Shown piece after piece: positions 34,532-43,812 of a stretch of DNA of 64,000 bases; the first letter of the stretch is position 1; each line of letters begins with the position of its first letter. The translations under genes were made by a program, and so were the position numbers. Under the pieces are notes generated by a model that made no database searches, was not told the origin of the DNA, and was given only the letters and a program-made list of their open reading frames with translations. The stretch is taken from assembly GCA_965248545.1 (NCBI GenBank), contig OZ252110.1, positions 62,001 to 126,000 of the forward strand, in the 5' to 3' direction. Origin of the DNA: Alteromonas_E sp965248545. GTDB taxonomy: Bacteria > Pseudomonadota > Gammaproteobacteria > Enterobacterales > Alteromonadaceae.

Positions 34532-35623
34532 TTGCAACTCAGGTTAAGTTTTTTATTCGTCTTGCTTTGTTCAGTTTTTCAAACCCTAGCGGAAGAATAT
34601 TCTTATCGAACGATCTCGCCGCCTCGCCAATTGACCGAGGCTCAAGCAAACAATGCTGCAGAGAACTATCAACGCTATTGTGCTTTGTGTCATGGTCAAA
34701 ACAGAGAAGGCTATGCCAATGATCACGCCCCTTCACTGAAGAGCAAGCAACTATTGGAGTCAGGCGTTCCACACAGTATCTTGCGCCCTTTGTCATACGG
34801 TAGAGTGGGCACACCAATGGCGGGTTATTTAGATGAAGTCGGCGGACCGTTGAGTCTAGATGAAGCATGGGACCTAACATACTGGTTATTTTGGCAGGAA
34901 GACGTTGACCGCGTCAGGCTATCTGAAAATACGGTAGTAGGCGATGCCGACAAAGGCGCCCAACTATACGCACAGCACTGTGTATCGTGTCATGGAGCAA
35001 AGGGAGAAGGTATCAATGCCCCTGCACTCGCTAACCAATCGGCGCTATCGCACAACAAAGATGAGTTCATTCGCTATGCCATTCGCGAAGGGCGCGACGG
35101 CACGCCGATGCAAGCGTGGAAGAACCTCTTATCTGCAGATGACATTGACAACCTTACAGCCTTCTTACGCAGTAAAGCAGACGGATGGGAGCCGGTTCAA
35201 ACAGTACTTAGAGAGTACCCGACCAAAGAACACTATATTTTGAATCCTGAAGGTGAAGATCCCGAATTCGAGGTCAAAGACGGTATGTACGTCATGTCAG
35301 CAGACCTGCACAAAACTTTACAAGAAGGCAAACGGATCATGCTAATGGATACGCGGGTACCCAGTGTTTGGCAAAGAGCCCATATTAAAGGCGCTGTGCC
35401 CATGCCCTATTACACAGACGTTGACGAAGTCGTCAGTGATTTGCCCAAGGATGTGGTCATCGTGGCTTATTGTTCGTGCCCCCGCGCGGCATCCGACCAC
35501 CTTGTAAATCAGTTGCGCGAGCGCGGCTTTGATAATGCCTACACCTTGTACGAAGGGGTATTTGGTTGGATGAATCTCGGTTATCCCGTTATGCGCGGTG
35601 AAGGAATGGACTATATTCGATAG
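34532..35623 (+). CDS. Exported dihaem cytochrome c-rhodanese fusion
   Basis: A 363-residue exported protein. The start is TTG at 34532, preceded by AAGGAA; it begins a signal peptide ending TLAEE. Two class I cytochrome c domains follow, with haem motifs CALCHGQNREG near residue 52 and CVSCHGAKGEG near 150, each with later Met-containing segments (GTPMAGYL and GTPMQAWK) that may supply the sixth ligand. A rhodanese domain begins near residue 255 and has a Cys-containing active loop, VIVAYCSCPRAASDHL. It suggests periplasmic electron transfer linked to sulfur or thiol chemistry. The partner oxidase or sulfur enzyme is not in the window. Confidence 0.88.
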   Translation: MQLRLSFLFVLLCSVFQTLAEEYSYRTISPPRQLTEAQANNAAENYQRYCALCHGQNREGYANDHAPSLKSKQLLESGVPHSILRPLSYGRVGTPMAGYLDEVGGPLSLDEAWDLTYWLFWQEDVDRVRLSENTVVGDADKGAQLYAQHCVSCHGAKGEGINAPALANQSALSHNKDEFIRYAIREGRDGTPMQAWKNLLSADDIDNLTAFLRSKADGWEPVQTVLREYPTKEHYILNPEGEDPEFEVKDGMYVMSADLHKTLQEGKRIMLMDTRVPSVWQRAHIKGAVPMPYYTDVDEVVSDLPKDVVIVAYCSCPRAASDHLVNQLRERGFDNAYTLYEGVFGWMNLGYPVMRGEGMDYIR

Positions 35624-35655
35624 TATTGCCTCAGGGTTAACTCAAGAAAGCCATC

Positions 35656-36984
35656 ATGCAACGCATAGATTTTATCGCTAACCAGATTGAAAAAATAGAC
35701 GGCCATCGCCGCGCAAATTCACGGGCTAAACATCAAAAAATGCTCCGTAGCCCTTTTGTGTTTTTTCGAGGTACGGCGCAACTCTTCTACGCTGATGCCG
35801 CCGACAATGTCTTGAATATCCCTAAAGCATTTAGCCAACTGCCACTGGTCTGTGTTATGGGAGATTGTCATGCTGCTAATTTTGGTTTCTTAACCGAAGA
35901 AGGGTCGCATGGCGACACTGTCATTTTTACCCCAAATGATTTTGATGACGCCTGCGTCGGACATGCTAGTTGGGACATTTTGCGCTTTTTAACCTCGCTA
36001 CTACTCGCGGGAGACCACTGCCGAGGCGTTACCCAGGGTGAATATCAAACAGACGACAATTTCGACGGCAAGCTAGCGGTCAATGATCACGATATCGAGA
36101 GCGCAATGCGAGCGTTTTTAGATGGCTACATGGTAGTGTGTCAAAACGTTGCCCAGAGCCCTAACGTAATCAATCAAGCCATCGATTACGAACCAGAGGG
36201 TAAGCTGGCTAAGTATTACAGAAAAGCCTGCCGGCGAGCGGCTGGCGGTAGAGACTTCAATATTAAAAGCGCATTAGCTAAGGCGATAGAGCTGCAGCAA
36301 GGTCGATTCAAATTCCGCGAGCGAGAAGACAAATTCGTCAAGCTAGACTCTGCAACATACTCAACGCTAGAACACGTTTTCGCCCCCTATATGGATGACC
36401 CAATACTGGATATCGTAGGCCGCACCAATGCTGGGACTGGATCGGTTAATATGGCCAGATACTATTTTTTAATCGGCCCTGAATCACAACACGATATGCA
36501 GAGTTTCGCACGTTGTCATATTGTGGAGGTCAAACAACAACGTCTCGCTGCGCCTTTGCTCTATTTCCGCGACCTATGCCCAGTTAACCGCTTAAACCCA
36601 GCCCATCTTACTGCCCGGTGTCAGCGAAAAATGCAACGCCGAGCTGATTTATTACTGGATGAAGTGGAATGGAATGACACTCACTGGTTGATTCGCTCGC
36701 GACATCACGCAAAAGTAGGACTCGATCCTGAGGATATTGGCTTGGGCAAAAAAGCCGTCGGTCAAAGCTTCGCTGATTTTGCTCGTTACTGCGGGATGGC
36801 GCTGGCCTTGGCGCATTGCCGGTCAGACCGGCGCTCAACAACCTTCGAAACAGCTATCAATGATCTCCTCCAAGCACATCAAGATGATTTGATTTTTGAA
36901 GCACGTAACTATTTCCAACAAGTTCTGCTGGACCACAAACTCTTCGGCGAGTGGGTCTCCCATCAGGCAGAAACAAATGCTTAA
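35656..36984 (+). CDS. DUF2252 family protein
   Basis: A 442-residue cytosolic protein of the DUF2252 family, recognised by RSPFVFFRGTAQLFYAD near residue 32, the VCVMGDCHAANFGFL motif near 73, FTPNDFDDACVGHASWDILRF near 95 and the late GMALALAHCRSD. The GDCHxxNFG-type motif resembles the catalytic loop of kinase-like phosphotransferases such as aminoglycoside kinases, and the NDFDD motif could be the metal-binding DFG counterpart. The family has no assigned reaction. It starts 32 bases after the cytochrome-rhodanese gene and may share its transcript. Confidence 0.88.
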   Translation: MQRIDFIANQIEKIDGHRRANSRAKHQKMLRSPFVFFRGTAQLFYADAADNVLNIPKAFSQLPLVCVMGDCHAANFGFLTEEGSHGDTVIFTPNDFDDACVGHASWDILRFLTSLLLAGDHCRGVTQGEYQTDDNFDGKLAVNDHDIESAMRAFLDGYMVVCQNVAQSPNVINQAIDYEPEGKLAKYYRKACRRAAGGRDFNIKSALAKAIELQQGRFKFREREDKFVKLDSATYSTLEHVFAPYMDDPILDIVGRTNAGTGSVNMARYYFLIGPESQHDMQSFARCHIVEVKQQRLAAPLLYFRDLCPVNRLNPAHLTARCQRKMQRRADLLLDEVEWNDTHWLIRSRHHAKVGLDPEDIGLGKKAVGQSFADFARYCGMALALAHCRSDRRSTTFETAINDLLQAHQDDLIFEARNYFQQVLLDHKLFGEWVSHQAETNA

Positions 36985-37062
36985 GCGATGATCCCGATCA
37001 AAGTGAGATTACAGGCGTAATGTTAGTCTCTTCCTAAGTTCCATGAACGGTAGAGGCTAACG

Positions 37063-37314
37063 ATGCACAACCAAACGGTTTTAAACGTTTTGAAGGGCAT
37101 GATGCTAGTCGGTATTTTGCTGATTATTCTAGGCGTTTATTTACACAACTTCAGCGAAACGATGGAAGAAATGGGCGTTACCGGCATTATCATCAGTGCC
37201 GTATGTGTTGCAGTAGGCATGGCTCTCTCGCTCCCCACCAAGATGTACTTAACCTTTATCTGGGTCAAACACGAAGCGGATAAAAAGCGCCAAGCGCAGC
37301 AAAGTAAAAACTAG
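37063..37314 (+). CDS. Small two-helix membrane protein
   Basis: An 83-residue protein with hydrophobic helices at about residues 10-26 (MMLVGILLIILGVYLH) and 36-60, and a basic tail ending KKRQAQQSKN. AGAGG six bases before the ATG supports it as a real gene. I do not recognise the family. Its last four bases overlap the 3' end of the convergent wax-ester synthase gene. The basic C-terminus predicts it faces the cytoplasm. Confidence 0.7.
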   Translation: MHNQTVLNVLKGMMLVGILLIILGVYLHNFSETMEEMGVTGIIISAVCVAVGMALSLPTKMYLTFIWVKHEADKKRQAQQSKN

Positions 37315-38825
37315 GCGGTTTCTTTCTCCTTGTTTATTGGTATGCGACGCGGCATTTCCTCTTGGTCTAAAGTCTCTGTCACAATCGACACCGGCATTTC
37401 CGCTATGTGCTCACCAATATCATCGATATTGACCGTCGGATCATCGATGCTTTTTTCAAGTAACTCAAACGCTTCCTGACAGTAGTCTGCCAGCGGCTGC
37501 AGGGTTTTGATCTTCATATTGCTGCAGACCATACCGATGTTCGCGGTACCTGCATAAGTCATCAACGTGATATTTACCCCACCGCCCGGTGTCATTGTCG
37601 ACACTGGATAACTGCTGACCAGTTCAGAATCTTTTAGGTAACGCGTCTCGCTCGGTCCCGGCACGTTGGAGACCAGCAGATTGGCAATCGGTTTGGCTAG
37701 ATTGGAAAGGCGTAAGACCTCAAATATCAAGGCGATAGATTGAATAATAACAGTGTAGTAACTAAACGCTGCCGGACTGGCCTGTTGCGCAGCGTATTTC
37801 ACCACCCGGTGATTCACGATGATTTGCCGTAGCCGCATGTAGGGATCACTACGGCCATGCGCTAACTGTACCGGAACAATCGCAATTTTATTCCCGGTTG
37901 TTTGTTCGCCCGGTTTACGCAAGTTAATCGGCATGTTAGTGAATAGCGCCTTTTCGAAGGTCTGCCCATAATCCCTTAAAAAGCGGTGAACCCCGATATC
38001 AAACACACATAACAATACTTCGTTGGCCGACGCTCTGGCTCGTTTGCCAATCGCCCGGACACGTTCAAAATCAATGTCCATAGTTGCAACTGCCCGACCC
38101 GATTTGACCTGTCCAGTTAACACGGTTTTTGTTCCTGAAAATGGCACCGGCATGTAGTGGCGATTGATCCAAATAATCTTAAAGAACAGCCGAATAAAGA
38201 CAATCAGCAAATCTTTGGTAGACACCAAAAAGTTAAGGGTCTGGCGGCCTACTCGTCGCCACAGTTTCACACTTGGCGGCTTGTTTCTGGTGCGTTTCAC
38301 AGCCCATATGGGCACAAAGGTATCGGTCGTTGGATGGTCGTGATAGCCCTGTTGAAACCAACGTACCAAGGTAGCGCCATCACCATACATATGGTGAACC
38401 TTAATATAAATACCGTACAAGTCGCTTTTGCCATCGTGAATAAAATGAAACTGCCACAAGGGTTTGTCTCGATCGAGCATCACTTCGTGCATTTTCGCAA
38501 TGTAGTCGTCGAGTGCAGGACGGTCATGCATATCATCAACTTCATGTAATTGAACATGGTAGTGCATATCCAACTTACGGCTTGGGACCAAGGCCAGAGG
38601 GAACCCCAGAAATGACTTCACGCGGCAATTGAAAGGCGCAGATGCTTTGTCGTATTGACTCACTTCGTCGAACAAGTCTTTTACGTAATCGGGGTTATTG
38701 CTGGCACTTGCCGGCTTGCGCAGTAACTGCAAACTGGCAACGTGTTTGGGATTATCTGCAGACTCAGTTATCCAAAACGTCTTGTCTAAAAAGGTTAGTG
38801 TTTTTGCTTTACTGCGTTTAGCCAT
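37311..38825 (-). CDS. Wax ester synthase/diacylglycerol acyltransferase (WS/DGAT)
   Basis: This 504-residue acyltransferase family joins acyl-CoA to a fatty alcohol or diacylglycerol, making wax ester or triacylglycerol. The catalytic HHxxxDG motif is present as KVHHMYGDGATLVRW near residue 142; other conserved points are the PLWQFHFI segment just before it, ANEVLLCVFDIGVHRFL near 265 and the NVPGPSETRYL-type motif near 385. AAGGTGG before the ATG supports the start. It is last in an operon DUF445-TetR-WS/DGAT, with nine-base gaps, and faces a patatin-like lipase gene upstream. Which lipid it makes cannot be told from sequence. Confidence 0.93.
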   Translation of the reverse strand: MAKRSKAKTLTFLDKTFWITESADNPKHVASLQLLRKPASASNNPDYVKDLFDEVSQYDKASAPFNCRVKSFLGFPLALVPSRKLDMHYHVQLHEVDDMHDRPALDDYIAKMHEVMLDRDKPLWQFHFIHDGKSDLYGIYIKVHHMYGDGATLVRWFQQGYHDHPTTDTFVPIWAVKRTRNKPPSVKLWRRVGRQTLNFLVSTKDLLIVFIRLFFKIIWINRHYMPVPFSGTKTVLTGQVKSGRAVATMDIDFERVRAIGKRARASANEVLLCVFDIGVHRFLRDYGQTFEKALFTNMPINLRKPGEQTTGNKIAIVPVQLAHGRSDPYMRLRQIIVNHRVVKYAAQQASPAAFSYYTVIIQSIALIFEVLRLSNLAKPIANLLVSNVPGPSETRYLKDSELVSSYPVSTMTPGGGVNITLMTYAGTANIGMVCSNMKIKTLQPLADYCQEAFELLEKSIDDPTVNIDDIGEHIAEMPVSIVTETLDQEEMPRRIPINKEKETA

Positions 38826-38834
38826 TAAACCACC

Positions 38835-39476
38835 TTATTCTTCACTGTGCGTGAATTTGTGCATCGCGATAGATTGCTGCAACGTACTTAAATTCTCAAT
38901 TGGAACTTGCATACGCGGTCCAAGTAACGTTAACAGTAACGCCAACGCACTGTAAATCTGGTGTTCGTCATCAAAATGCTGTTTGAGCTGATAATATTGC
39001 GTCGATTGCAACATCACAATAGCAATGCTTTCGACCAACGGCTTTAGCTCATCGTCACCGATGGCGAGTGCGTGACGCTCGACATTCACACTCAAAATTC
39101 GCTCTATCGTTGCTTCCAAGCGCTTGGCGATTTTGCCTAACCCTTTGGCTACCGCTGGGTATTTCTCCATCAAGTCCATCGGAGAACGATAAATGAAACG
39201 GTATAAATGAATTTTTTCTAACAACAAATAGACGTAATAAAACTGCTCTTCGAGGTCCAATTGTTCTGGCTGAGAGGCGTCAAGAAGTGTGTTTAATTGG
39301 CGCTGATGTAAATCGAATAATGCATCAACGATGAGCTCTTTACCTTTGAAATGATAGTAAAGATTGCCCGGGCTGATATCCATTTCATTGGCAATATCGA
39401 CACTTGTAACGCTGCTCTCACCATGCTGGTTGAATAAATCCAATGCCGTTGCAAGAACCCGCTGTGCCGTTTTCAT
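38835..39476 (-). CDS. TetR family regulator, WS/DGAT operon
   Basis: A 213-residue TetR protein. The N-terminal helix-turn-helix reads RVLATALDLFNQHGESSVTS, then IANEMDISPGNLYYHFKGKE at about residues 27-46. The C-terminal domain is helical, with HLYRFIYRSPMDLMEKYP near residue 90. AGGAG seven bases before the ATG. It sits between DUF445 and WS/DGAT in one operon, so it probably regulates this operon or the divergent patatin operon, perhaps in response to an acyl-CoA. The 206-base gap upstream of DUF445 (40695-40900) is the obvious place for its operator, but I see no strong palindrome there. Confidence 0.9.
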   Translation of the reverse strand: MKTAQRVLATALDLFNQHGESSVTSVDIANEMDISPGNLYYHFKGKELIVDALFDLHQRQLNTLLDASQPEQLDLEEQFYYVYLLLEKIHLYRFIYRSPMDLMEKYPAVAKGLGKIAKRLEATIERILSVNVERHALAIGDDELKPLVESIAIVMLQSTQYYQLKQHFDDEHQIYSALALLLTLLGPRMQVPIENLSTLQQSIAMHKFTHSEE

Positions 39477-39485
39477 GCTGTGCTC

Positions 39486-40694
39486 CTATCCAAACACAAA
39501 ATACAGCTGGCAAAAACCAGCAATACCACCCAATATAGCGCCGGTTACAATCAACTTCCATTCATCGGCTTGATAAGCTGGACGCAGCACGCCTTCAAAA
39601 TCGCCCGGAGACAGCGAACGCATGCGTTCACACAAATCATCTCCAACCTGCAATGCCCCGTTGGCATAATCATAGGCATACATCAAATACTTGTCGGAGT
39701 TTTCAAAAATCTGTTTGACCGCTAACTCCTTCATACGGAAATAATTTTCCGAGCCGACCCCAATAGCGAAGTATGGTTGCGCGATGGCGACGTAACGCTC
39801 AATTGCATCATTGACATGTAACTCGATTAACTCTAAAAGTTGACCCGAGCCCGACCCGTGTAGAATCATGTTAGTAATATTCTGAGAGTTGATCAGCTTT
39901 TGCTCGATAATATCTGAATACACTCGCGCAACCTCGTTTTGGCGCTTGAGAAACATGCCTTGGATTTTTATCGGCCCAAGTTGAATCGGTTCTTTAGGTT
40001 CAAAGATTATTTTGATCGCAATCCAGTTGGTGGCATAGCCGACCAACAAACCACCGAGTGGTAAAATCCACCATGCCTGATAAAAATACCAAAGCACCAT
40101 AGTGAGTAACCCAAATAAAAAGCCAAAGTAAGACCCAGATTTGATAATGAAAGGAAACTCCTTCTCGCCAGCTTTTAAGAATATTTCATTGATTAATTCG
40201 GGGTTATCGACGAGTTGCTCGACAACCAATTCTTTAATATTGAGTATTTCATTGACGTTGTACTGGAAATCACTGACGAGTTTACGCACAACATTGGGAA
40301 TATCATTTTCGATTCGCGAGTAAACTAGATTTTTGCCTTGCACTGGCAAACCGGCCCAAAGCTGTGGTGCGGATTCACGCATTACTTCGTTGACGATTTT
40401 GCGCACAACCTGCTTGAGACGCCGATTTATCGCTTTTGATAATTCGTCTGGGTCTAGGCGCTCTGCTAGCTCTTCCACACTCAGCAAGCGCCCTAGCACT
40501 AGCTCGACCTCAATCTCTGCCATCTCTCTGCGTTTGGCAGGGATTAAACCTTGCCACCCGAAGATTGGACGGATTCCGACAAACTCTATCGGGTAAAACA
40601 TCATCTTCACAGCAAGGAAATTGGTCAACCATCCAACGATTGCACTAACTAATGGGATAGATAGTAACGTGAGTGTGGCTAGGTTCCATTCCAT
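39486..40694 (-). CDS. DUF445 membrane protein
   Basis: A 402-residue DUF445 (YjiN/YheB-like) protein. Hydrophobic helices occur near residues 6-26 (TLLSIPLVSAIVGWLTNFLA), 187-220 (FGFLFGLLTMVLWYFYQAWW and following) and at the extreme C-terminus (AILGGIAGFCQLYFVF). The repeated signature W-[LA]-T-N-[FW]-[LI]-A-[VI]-K-[MI] appears twice, as WLTNFLAVKMMF and YATNWIAIKIIFEP, which defines the family and marks an internal duplication. Function unknown. It is first gene of the WS/DGAT operon and divergent from the patatin gene. Confidence 0.9.
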   Translation of the reverse strand: MEWNLATLTLLSIPLVSAIVGWLTNFLAVKMMFYPIEFVGIRPIFGWQGLIPAKRREMAEIEVELVLGRLLSVEELAERLDPDELSKAINRRLKQVVRKIVNEVMRESAPQLWAGLPVQGKNLVYSRIENDIPNVVRKLVSDFQYNVNEILNIKELVVEQLVDNPELINEIFLKAGEKEFPFIIKSGSYFGFLFGLLTMVLWYFYQAWWILPLGGLLVGYATNWIAIKIIFEPKEPIQLGPIKIQGMFLKRQNEVARVYSDIIEQKLINSQNITNMILHGSGSGQLLELIELHVNDAIERYVAIAQPYFAIGVGSENYFRMKELAVKQIFENSDKYLMYAYDYANGALQVGDDLCERMRSLSPGDFEGVLRPAYQADEWKLIVTGAILGGIAGFCQLYFVFG

Positions 40695-40900
40695 AATGAA
40701 AGTTCAGCGCCTTATTATTCTGGTTATAACTTCAACACTGAGTGTAACCTAATCCGACCAGAACGTAACCCGTTAAAAACGCCTTATTTTGCATCTTTAT
40801 AAATGATTGAGCCGTATCAAATAAACGAATAGAAATTGGGTAGTGGTTTCTAAACATTTTGTTTACACTTCGACCATAATATCCATATGAGAGGTGCATT

Positions 40901-42388
40901 ATGCCTTTGTTTGATAATCGTTTAGCTCAGTTGGAAGACGCTATCGAACACGCGCAATCCTATCAGGAGTATCGTGAGGCTTGCGCAGCGCACGATGAAT
41001 TATCCGGCGCCGACGAATGGAAAGCGAAAGATCCTTGTCGCGACTACGATTACCGTCTTATCCGCAAGCGTGTTCAGCGCATAAAACTGGCGCGTGGGCA
41101 CGGTGACATCCCTGCATTGATGTCAATCCTACACGAGGGTTTACATGGCAACCTGGGCAATATTGCGAATCCAGTACTCGAACACCAGTCTAAGTTAGGC
41201 ACCAAAACACTGATCCAGGACTTCATTGAGCAAGTTGTCGGTGCGCTTGACCAAATCTATGCAGCGGACGAACAGGAAGTCGATTTTTACGAAAAACTGT
41301 CTTTCTTTGATGAAACCGCACATGCCTTCGGCCGCAGTTGCCTGATGCTCAGTGGCGGCGCCGGTTTAGGGTTCTTCCACTGTGGCGTGGTTAAGTCTTT
41401 AAATGAGCGCGACCTGTTACCTGGGGTGATTTCTGGTGCTAGTGCTGGGTCAATCATTGCAGCCATGCTGGGCACCCGAACTCACGATGAGTTGCACGAT
41501 GTGCTGAATGCCGAATTCATCTACAACAAATTCAAAGACTGGCGTATTTTTAAAGGCGTCCGCTCAAACAGCTTATTCGATAGTCGCAAACTTGAGAACG
41601 CACTGATTGAGTTGTTTGACGTAATGACTTTTGAAGAAGCCTTTCAGCGCACCGGTCGTCACGTCACAATAACGGTATCACCTGCTGATTTGCACCAATA
41701 CTCGCGCCTACTGAATGCCAAGACATCGCCGAATGCCATCATTACCCAGGCGGTTAGAGCGTCTTGTGCCGTACCGATCGTGTTTAGCCCGGTACAGCTG
41801 CGTGCCAAAACGCCGGAAGGTGAAATCGTACCTTACATCCCCAATCGCCGCTTTGCGGATGGGTCATTGATGGCCGATTTACCGTTTGACAGACTGGCAA
41901 GGCTATATGGTGTTAATCACAGTATCGTCAGTCAAACTAATCCTCTAGCCGTTCCGTTTTTATCGCGTAATCGAAAAGATACCCATACAGCTACCAGCAT
42001 AACTATGCGACACGTGACTAATCTGGCGAAAATGAATAGTATCTATGCGTTCGACATGCTTGAATCAGCAGTGAGCAACCGAGCGGCCAAATTGGCTATC
42101 CATAAAGTTCGCTCGATTATCGACCAGCAGTACGTTGGGGACATTAATATTCTGCCAGAGCGCGGAGTCAGAAGCCTTGCGCACTTATGGTCAAACCCAA
42201 CTGTTGATAGTATTGCCGAATTAATAAGGAATGGTGAGAAGGCTACGTGGCCACAACTTGACTATATCGAACGCAGTACGCATATCAGTCAAACGCTACG
42301 CCGCTATCTCAAACAGTTAAAGGAACGCGAAGCTCGCGTATTAGGCAATACGCAGACCTTGCGCTTGGTGGAATCTAAGTCGGCATGA
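40901..42388 (+). CDS. Patatin-like phospholipase with DUF3336 domain
   Basis: A 495-residue protein of the class that includes yeast triacylglycerol lipases Tgl3-5. An N-terminal DUF3336 domain covers about residues 1-135; the patatin domain follows with the oxyanion loop LSGGAGLGFFHCGVVKSL near 148, nucleophile elbow GVISGASAGSIIAAMLGTR (Ser in G-A-S-A-G) near 180 and the dyad Asp in FADGSLMADLPFDR near 325. DUF3336 is found with patatin in neutral-lipid and phospholipid lipases. It is divergent from the WS/DGAT operon, which suggests a synthesis-mobilisation pair. Start supported by GAGAGGTG. Its TGA overlaps the next gene's ATG. Confidence 0.92.
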   Translation: MPLFDNRLAQLEDAIEHAQSYQEYREACAAHDELSGADEWKAKDPCRDYDYRLIRKRVQRIKLARGHGDIPALMSILHEGLHGNLGNIANPVLEHQSKLGTKTLIQDFIEQVVGALDQIYAADEQEVDFYEKLSFFDETAHAFGRSCLMLSGGAGLGFFHCGVVKSLNERDLLPGVISGASAGSIIAAMLGTRTHDELHDVLNAEFIYNKFKDWRIFKGVRSNSLFDSRKLENALIELFDVMTFEEAFQRTGRHVTITVSPADLHQYSRLLNAKTSPNAIITQAVRASCAVPIVFSPVQLRAKTPEGEIVPYIPNRRFADGSLMADLPFDRLARLYGVNHSIVSQTNPLAVPFLSRNRKDTHTATSITMRHVTNLAKMNSIYAFDMLESAVSNRAAKLAIHKVRSIIDQQYVGDINILPERGVRSLAHLWSNPTVDSIAELIRNGEKATWPQLDYIERSTHISQTLRRYLKQLKEREARVLGNTQTLRLVESKSA

Positions 42389-43746
42389 ACAAAACGCTGT
42401 TAGGCGATGAATATGTAAAACAAGTAATCGATGTGGTGGAGCTGATAGCCCCCCTAAAAGCTGAAAAGAGTTCAATTCTCAGCGACACCACACATTTCTT
42501 TATCAATGACGCAAGGAGCACACGTCATCAGCTAGATCTGAAAGTTCAAATTGCAGCCACCCAAGATAAGCTTGCAGAGGCATCCGAGCCAAGTGCTGCG
42601 GATGAGCAAGCATTGCAATCGCTAATTGCTGAATTGGAGCAAGCGAAACAAAACGACGACAACGAGCGTCAAAAGCGCCTAAATCGCGTGCGCCGAGTTT
42701 GTTTGAGTCTATATGAGTTGTGCGAAGGGCAAAATCATCAAGAAACTCAGCAAAAAACAGCTAAATTTCTGGCTACGCTTTGGTTTTTGTCGGAACAGAT
42801 CCCCGGAAAGGTCCAAGCACTTCATCAGCGTCTCAAAGCCCCCTATAAAATGGCGACAACACTGCGTTTAGTGGATGCCATTATCGGTAAAGGGATAATT
42901 GACGTACCTAATTGGGGTAGTTTCGACAACCCGCTTGAACGTTACAAAGATGAAGACTCACGGCATAAATGGTTTGCGTGTGTTGCCGTGCCCGCCATGA
43001 CCGCTGCCTTGTTCCAAGATTCTGGATTACAACATCCCTTAGCCATTAAGTTGCTCAATGGCCAAGACGGCAAAGCCGATCCATTCCGCGTATTAGATTC
43101 TGAGGAACGTATTTCTCTGCTTAAAATGAATTATCGATTCAGTGTCGACTACGTGACGATTGGCCTGGGAGTTGATTACGCAACACATTATGCCTCACCA
43201 GAACAACAAATTTTGGCTCATGCAACCACCCTCGAATTGGTCAAAGATGCTTACAAACCCGATACAGGGATTGGTCAGTTATTGAAAATACCGCAAATTT
43301 ACACATCAGTGGTTTTTTCAACTAAAGCGGAGTACAAACGCGAAGACGTGCCCAAAGGTTGTATGCTGGTCGACCAACTTGGAAAAAAAGGCGTTTTGAA
43401 CCCTCAGCTCGCCAAAGCGTTCAACAGCATAACCGGCTTGTTTCCACAAGGCTTCGGTATCCTCATGCAGGATACCAAAGGTATTGTGCTTGGACTCAAC
43501 CCGAAAAAAATGTATGAACCAACCGTACTACCACTACTGACAAAAGACGACAGAGTTTTACAGGGCGAGGTCAAATCGCTAAGCAAGAGTGAAAACTTTT
43601 ATTTTACCGATACGCGGAAAAAGTATAGTCCAGCTGAAATTGCCAAAATTGAGACGCTAGTAAAACTTCGGCCTGAAGATGAACCGTCACATTGGTTGGC
43701 AAGTGATAGCATGGATAAATGGTACGCCACGTGGCAAGCATTATAA
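42385..43746 (+). CDS. Unknown 453-residue partner of the patatin-like lipase
   Basis: A 453-residue soluble protein that overlaps the lipase gene by four bases (ATGA), so the two are translationally coupled. I do not recognise the family. The N-terminal half contains a charged coiled-coil segment, at about residues 50-105 (KVQIAATQDKLAEASEPSAA, then LIAELEQAKQNDDNERQKRL); the C-terminal half looks globular, with a possible HD-like helix set (FACVAVPAMTAALFQDSGLQ, then LEISLLKMNYRFSVDY and HATTLELVKDAYKP). The HD metal-binding His-Asp pair is not visible, so hydrolase function should not be assumed. There is no signal peptide. A lipid-related accessory role is inferred from coupling only. Confidence 0.8.
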   Translation: MNKTLLGDEYVKQVIDVVELIAPLKAEKSSILSDTTHFFINDARSTRHQLDLKVQIAATQDKLAEASEPSAADEQALQSLIAELEQAKQNDDNERQKRLNRVRRVCLSLYELCEGQNHQETQQKTAKFLATLWFLSEQIPGKVQALHQRLKAPYKMATTLRLVDAIIGKGIIDVPNWGSFDNPLERYKDEDSRHKWFACVAVPAMTAALFQDSGLQHPLAIKLLNGQDGKADPFRVLDSEERISLLKMNYRFSVDYVTIGLGVDYATHYASPEQQILAHATTLELVKDAYKPDTGIGQLLKIPQIYTSVVFSTKAEYKREDVPKGCMLVDQLGKKGVLNPQLAKAFNSITGLFPQGFGILMQDTKGIVLGLNPKKMYEPTVLPLLTKDDRVLQGEVKSLSKSENFYFTDTRKKYSPAEIAKIETLVKLRPEDEPSHWLASDSMDKWYATWQAL

Positions 43747-43812
43747 CGCTTTAAAAATGCTGGCCATCCAAGCATACTGTGATTCTTCAGTGAGCTGTTA
43801 CACATCAAGCTA

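Noticed and set aside
42385..43746. HD-domain phosphohydrolase identity for ORF453
   Set aside because: The helical C-terminal half is suggestive, but the paired His-Asp metal motif is not visible.
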